Of a stretch of 64,000 bases of DNA, positions 60,441-64,000 are shown one piece after another. Source of the DNA: Rhodoferax lacus (GTDB taxonomy: Bacteria; Pseudomonadota; Gammaproteobacteria; Burkholderiales; Burkholderiaceae_C); assembly GCF_003415675.1 (NCBI RefSeq), contig NZ_QFZK01000002.1:372001-436000 (forward strand). Reading direction: 5' to 3'. Each line of letters starts with the position of its first letter. Position 1 is the first letter of the stretch. The notes below the pieces were generated by a model. That model did not search any database and was not told the DNA's origin. It was given only the letters and a program-made list of their open reading frames with translations. The translations under genes and the position numbers were made by a program.

Positions 60441-62801
60441 ATGTTTTTAGAATCGTCACGTCGCAAGTCCAGAGGGTGGTTGGGCCCGGGAGTTGCCTGG
60501 ATGCAGCGCCTGCACATGCCGGTCAAATTGGCCACCATGGCCCTGCTTTTGGGTTTGCCCCTGGTGCTGGTGACCTACTTCCAGATGTCCACGCTGTTCA
60601 ACGAACATGCCAAAGCGCGCGACGAGTTGCTGGGCGCCCAGATGATCGAACGGGTGAGTGATGTACTCACTGGTGTTCAGGAGCTGGGTGCCTATTCCGG
60701 GCAGTCGGGCAAGCCCGATGCCGACAAGGCACGCGCTGAAGTGCTGCAGCAACTGCAGACCCACACGGCCGCACTGGACACCTGGCTGCCACAACACCCC
60801 AAGCCGGACTGGGCCAGGCAGTGGACACAGCCGCAGGCGCTGGTGCAGGCATTGCAGAGCCCCGCTGCCAGCGAAGCCGCGCATGCGCAGGCGTTGGCTG
60901 CGGCCGACAAGGGCCTGCGCAGGTTGGTGGGCCTGCTGGGGGAGCAGTCGGCGCTGGCGCTGGATCCGGTGGCACAAACCTATTTTTTGCAGGACATCCT
61001 GACCCAGAAGTCCATTGCCTTGATGGCTTCGGTCAACACCCTGCGCGCCATGGCAGCATCACTGCCTGAGCCAGCCGCGGAGCAGCAAAGCCGTGCCACA
61101 GCCCTGCTCAGCATGGCTGCTTTGCTGGACAGCCAGGTGGAGGCCGTGGCCGAGAACCTGGACGCCATGGAGCGTGCTGGCGCCACGGAATTGCCCAAAG
61201 GTGCCCGTGAGGCACTGGTGGCCGCCAGTGCCTTTGGCAACCAGGTACGTGCACTGGTGGCCAAGCAGGCTTCGCCTGAAGCCTTGGCGCTGGTCAGTTC
61301 GTCGGGCGCCCAGGTGGTGAGCGCCGGCAGCCTGTTTCGCAAGAATGCATTCGGGCAATTGGCCACCATATTGCAGCTGCGCCAGGACAAGGCCTTCTTG
61401 GAGGCCAGTATTCTGGGCGGTCTGGCGGTGGTGGGCCTGTTGTTGGTGGTGTACCTCATCCTGTGTTTTTCAGTAGCCACGGTGAGCAGCATCCGTGCCC
61501 TGAACAGCGCGATCTCGGAAGGCACCCGCGGCAATCTGGCGGTGCATGTGGAAGTGCCTGGCAGCGATGAAATTGCCGACATCAGCAAGGAATTCGAGAA
61601 CATGCTCAATGTGCTGTCCACACTTGTGGCAGACGTGCGCAGTGCCTCCAGCATGGTCACGCATGTGGGCGCTCAACTGGTGGAAGACGGGCATTCCCTG
61701 TCGCAGCGCACCCAGTCGCAGGCCGTCAGCCTGGAAGAGGCCGCGTCCAACGTCGGGCAGGTCAGCGACACCGTGGCGCGCAACTCCGAGGCGGCCCAGG
61801 AGGTCAGCCTGATGACCAAGAGCCTGCATGCCGAAGCTGGCAACGCCAGCACCCTGATGGGCAAGACGGTCAGCGGCATGGGCGCGCTGCAGACCACCTC
61901 GACGCGCATGCGCGAGATCATCGGCACGATTGACGGCATCGCCTTCCAGACCAATCTGCTGGCGCTCAACGCAGCGGTTGAGGCCGCCCGTGCGGGTGAG
62001 CAGGGCAAGGGCTTTGCCGTAGTGGCGGCCGAAGTGCGCAACCTGGCACGGCGCAGCCAGGGTGCTGCGGCCGAGGTGCGCACGCTGATTGCCGAGTCCG
62101 CCACCCGCGTGAGTGAGACGGTTACCGAGATCGAGGCGGTGAGCGGCCTCATGACCAGCCTGGTGACCGGAATTTCCGAGATTGCCTTCAACGTCGAAGC
62201 CATGGCCGACGGCAGCACCAAGCAAAGCATTGCGCTGACAGAGGTGGTGCAGGCCGTGGGAGACCTGGACCGCGTCACCATCGAAAATTCGGGCCTGGTG
62301 GACCGCACCTCGCACCGCTCCAGCCGCCTGATGCAGCGCTCGCGTCAATTGGAAGACGCAGTCACCTACATCAAGCTGCGCCAGGGCACGGCCGATGAGG
62401 CGCTGGCACTGACCAACCGGGCCCACGAATTGCTGCAGGCCGTGGGCTTCGACCACGCCTTCCAGGTCTTCCACGACAAGGAAGGCGGTTTTGTGGACCG
62501 CGACCTGTACATCTTTGTGTTTGACCGGCGCGGCGTCTACCGCGTCATGGGTGCAGACGTCAACCGCGTGGGCAGCAGCCTGTTTGACGCACCGGGTGTG
62601 GATGCCCAGCAGCTGCTGGACGACGCCTGGCACCGCTGCGAGCAGGGCGGCGGCTGGGTGGAATACAACATCATCAACTTGGCTACCGGCGATGTGCGCG
62701 GCAAGTCCAGCTATGTGCTGCCTGTCAACGACGAACTGCTGGTGGGCTGCGGCGCCTACCGCAGCGCCTTGACGGACGCCGACAGCAATTTAGGCAGATA
62801 G
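60441..62801 (+). CDS. Chemoreceptor with C-terminal cytoplasmic Cache-like domain
   Basis: 786 residues. TM1 ([19 protein letters not shown], ~30-48), an Ala-rich helical periplasmic sensor (~50-310), TM2 ([20 protein letters not shown], ~315-335), HAMP, and a shortened signalling coiled coil with the hairpin [20 protein letters not shown] and [20 protein letters not shown] (~495-545). Uniquely here, after the coiled coil (~650-785) comes a Cache-like module ([20 protein letters not shown], then [19 protein letters not shown] and [10 protein letters not shown]). It resembles the repeats of the secreted protein at 9815-10723 but is on the cytoplasmic side. SD GGAAG. Likely part of the kinase-receiver unit upstream. 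Confidence 0.92.
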   Translation: MFLESSRRKSRGWLGPGVAWMQRLHMPVKLATMALLLGLPLVLVTYFQMSTLFNEHAKARDELLGAQMIERVSDVLTGVQELGAYSGQSGKPDADKARAEVLQQLQTHTAALDTWLPQHPKPDWARQWTQPQALVQALQSPAASEAAHAQALAAADKGLRRLVGLLGEQSALALDPVAQTYFLQDILTQKSIALMASVNTLRAMAASLPEPAAEQQSRATALLSMAALLDSQVEAVAENLDAMERAGATELPKGAREALVAASAFGNQVRALVAKQASPEALALVSSSGAQVVSAGSLFRKNAFGQLATILQLRQDKAFLEASILGGLAVVGLLLVVYLILCFSVATVSSIRALNSAISEGTRGNLAVHVEVPGSDEIADISKEFENMLNVLSTLVADVRSASSMVTHVGAQLVEDGHSLSQRTQSQAVSLEEAASNVGQVSDTVARNSEAAQEVSLMTKSLHAEAGNASTLMGKTVSGMGALQTTSTRMREIIGTIDGIAFQTNLLALNAAVEAARAGEQGKGFAVVAAEVRNLARRSQGAAAEVRTLIAESATRVSETVTEIEAVSGLMTSLVTGISEIAFNVEAMADGSTKQSIALTEVVQAVGDLDRVTIENSGLVDRTSHRSSRLMQRSRQLEDAVTYIKLRQGTADEALALTNRAHELLQAVGFDHAFQVFHDKEGGFVDRDLYIFVFDRRGVYRVMGADVNRVGSSLFDAPGVDAQQLLDDAWHRCEQGGGWVEYNIINLATGDVRGKSSYVLPVNDELLVGCGAYRSALTDADSNLGR

Positions 62802-62843
62802 ACACCCGGCGCCAGCCACCGCCTTTGCTGCGCCGGCGTGTTT
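62802..62843. terminator. Hairpin terminator between convergent genes
   Basis: ACAC then CCGGCGC (62806-62812) pairs with GCGCCGG (62830-62836), one bulged C, then GTGT, followed by TTTAAA. It lies between the chemoreceptor stop and the flavin reductase stop and may work in both directions. The T-run is short. Confidence 0.55.
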
Positions 62844-63360
62844 AAAGCGGGTGCTCGGCGTAGAACTTGCCACCGTGGTACAGCAGGGGTGAGGCGCCTT
62901 CCTGGTGCTGGCAGCGCTCTACTTCGCCCACGAAGATCACGTGGTCACCTTCCTCGTAGCGGCTGCGGTTGAAGCACTCAAAAGTGGCGGCCGCGCCATC
63001 AATCAGCGGCGCGCCACTGATGCCCAGCGTGTAGCCCACACCCGCAAAGCGGTCCACCCCCTTGGCGGAAAACTGGCGCGCCAGGTCCTGCTGGTCGGCA
63101 CTCAGGATGTTGATGGCGTAGTGCGAACCGGTGCTGAAAGCTTCCATGCTGCTGGCCGACTGGGCCAGGCTCCAGAGCACCAGCGGTGGAGACAAGGACA
63201 CTGAATTGAAGGAATTGGCAGTCAGGCCCACCATGACACCGCCGGCGGTGCGGGCCGTCACGATGGTGACGCCGGTGGCGAACATGCCCAGGGCGGTGCG
63301 GAACTCGGTTTTGGAGAAGGCGGGGGGGTGCGCCTTGAGTGCGCGGGTAGTGGACAGCAT
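62842..63360 (-). CDS. Flavin reductase-like FMN-binding protein
   Basis: 172 residues. Flavin reductase domain of the HpaC/ActVB group: FRTALGMFATGVTIVTAR, GLTANSFNSVSLSPPLVLWS, YAINILSADQQDLARQFS, and HVIFVGEVERC with the C-terminal PLLYHGGKFY. It reduces free FMN or FAD with NAD(P)H, usually for a partner monooxygenase that is not in the window. Single gene with an upstream region shared with the end of the ABC ATPase gene. Confidence 0.9.
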   Translation of the reverse strand: MLSTTRALKAHPPAFSKTEFRTALGMFATGVTIVTARTAGGVMVGLTANSFNSVSLSPPLVLWSLAQSASSMEAFSTGSHYAINILSADQQDLARQFSAKGVDRFAGVGYTLGISGAPLIDGAAATFECFNRSRYEEGDHVIFVGEVERCQHQEGASPLLYHGGKFYAEHPL

Positions 63361-63440
63361 GGGCTGAATTTAACCGAGATTGCATGTTCGGTTGCGCAGG
63401 TGCTGGAGAGACCCCTGGGACCTTTCATCAGAATCTGCAC

Positions 63441-63466
63441 CCTGCGGGGCTTTGTTGCCCCGCAGG
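63441..63466 (-). terminator. Perfect 10-bp hairpin after the ABC ATPase gene
   Basis: CCTGCGGGGC (63441-63450) and GCCCCGCAGG (63457-63466) with a six-base loop, 26 bases past the stop of the ATPase gene on the minus strand. There is no T-run, so it is a factor-dependent or mRNA-end stem rather than a textbook intrinsic terminator. Confidence 0.5.
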
Positions 63467-63491
63467 AAAGCCAAGCATCCAAAACGCGCCT

Positions 63492-64000
63492 TCAGTGCCC
63501 GAGAATCTTCGACAAGAAGTCCCGACTCCGCTCACTCTGCGGGTTGTTGAAGAAATCGTGCGGATTGTTCTGCTCCACGATCTGCCCCTGGTCCATGAAG
63601 ATCACCCGGTCGGCCACCGCTTTGGCAAAGCCCATCTCGTGCGTCACGCACAGCATGGTGATGCCCTGGCTGGCCATCTCGATCATCACGTCCAGCACTT
63701 CCTTGATCATCTCGGGGTCCAGCGCCGAGGTGGGCTCGTCGAACAGCATGATCTTGGGCTTGAGGCACAGGGCGCGCGCAATTGCTACGCGCTGCTGCTG
63801 CCCGCCGGAGAGCTGCAGCGGGTACTTGCCAGCCTGCTCGGCAATGCGTACGCGCTTCAATTGCTCCATGGCCTTTTCTTCGGCGTCCTTCTTGGGCATC
63901 TTGCCCACCCACATGGGAGAGAGCGTCAGGTTCTCCAGCACGGTGAGGTGCGGGAACAGGTTGAACTGCTGGAACACCATGCCGACTTTCTTGCGCACGT
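63492..64000 (-). CDS. Polar amino-acid ABC transporter ATPase, C-terminal part (runs off right edge)
   Basis: At least 168 residues of a GlnQ/HisP-type ATPase. Visible are the Q-loop [19 protein letters not shown], signature [15 protein letters not shown], Walker [14 protein letters not shown], and H-loop [18 protein letters not shown], then the usual C-terminal [19 protein letters not shown]. Walker A is beyond the window. The first Met seen is internal to the family ([10 protein letters not shown]), so the true start is upstream. Permease and binding-protein genes are presumably upstream on the minus strand. Confidence 0.92.
   Translation of the reverse strand, partial: VRKKVGMVFQQFNLFPHLTVLENLTLSPMWVGKMPKKDAEEKAMEQLKRVRIAEQAGKYPLQLSGGQQQRVAIARALCLKPKIMLFDEPTSALDPEMIKEVLDVMIEMASQGITMLCVTHEMGFAKAVADRVIFMDQGQIVEQNNPHDFFNNPQSERSRDFLSKILGH

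Overview
The window reads as chromosomal DNA of a high-GC Gram-negative betaproteobacterium. The best fit is Burkholderiales, family Comamonadaceae, perhaps a Rhodoferax-like genus. I judge this from protein style and gene content only: lipopolysaccharide core genes, a tripartite RND pump with TolC, Entner-Doudoroff genes, many chemoreceptors and hybrid kinases, and a tandem glycine riboswitch. No tRNA, rRNA, CRISPR array, intact insertion sequence or prophage was seen.

Layout. 1-6.1 kb: a phosphorelay island with a PAS sensor kinase, an excisionase-type HTH fused to a receiver, a second copy of that HTH protein cut by the window edge, and a divergent hybrid kinase. 6.1-10.7 kb: a DTW-domain tRNA-modification enzyme coupled to a patatin phospholipase, a chemoreceptor, and a secreted tandem-Cache protein. 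10.9-13.9 kb: an alkylation-repair operon (Ada/AlkA fusion, Ogt, DMT exporter). 14.0-17.8 kb: waaC, phosphoglucomutase/phosphomannomutase and waaA. 17.8-19.9 kb: a glycine riboswitch ahead of a DadA-like oxidase, then a PH-domain protein. 19.9-23.6 kb: gene-poor remnant DNA around a chemoreceptor with a sigma-28-like promoter, and a YigZ protein. 23.6-31.1 kb: tetR, membrane-fusion protein, RND pump, pcm, rhodanese and tolC on one strand. 31.2-35.6 kb: a ParE/Phd toxin-antitoxin pair, msrA, a zinc-type ABC system with a DUF3299 protein, and pdxH. 35.7-39.4 kb: a second hybrid kinase. 39.4-42.0 kb: edd-eda behind a HexR-type palindrome. 42.0-42.6 kb: non-coding DNA with a perfect 24-bp inverted repeat. 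42.6-47.4 kb: DMT transporter, gloA, cupin, HDOD protein and rhlE. 47.7-62.8 kb: two DUF1631 paralogues around ettA, then a 1947-residue hybrid kinase, a lone receiver and an unusual chemoreceptor. 62.8-64 kb: flavin reductase and a partial amino-acid ABC ATPase.

Signal transduction dominates: three hybrid kinases share the order HisKA-HATPase-REC-REC-HPt, and three chemoreceptors lie in the window with no cheA, cheW or cheR. The strongest candidate for an undescribed system is 47.7-62.8 kb. There, tight spacing (17, 0 and -4 bases) links EttA, a DUF1631 protein, a CHASE/six-PAS hybrid kinase and a receiver, followed 67 bases later by a chemoreceptor with a cytoplasmic C-terminal Cache-like module. 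That module resembles the repeats of the secreted protein at 9.8-10.7 kb. Functions for this cluster are inferred, not shown.
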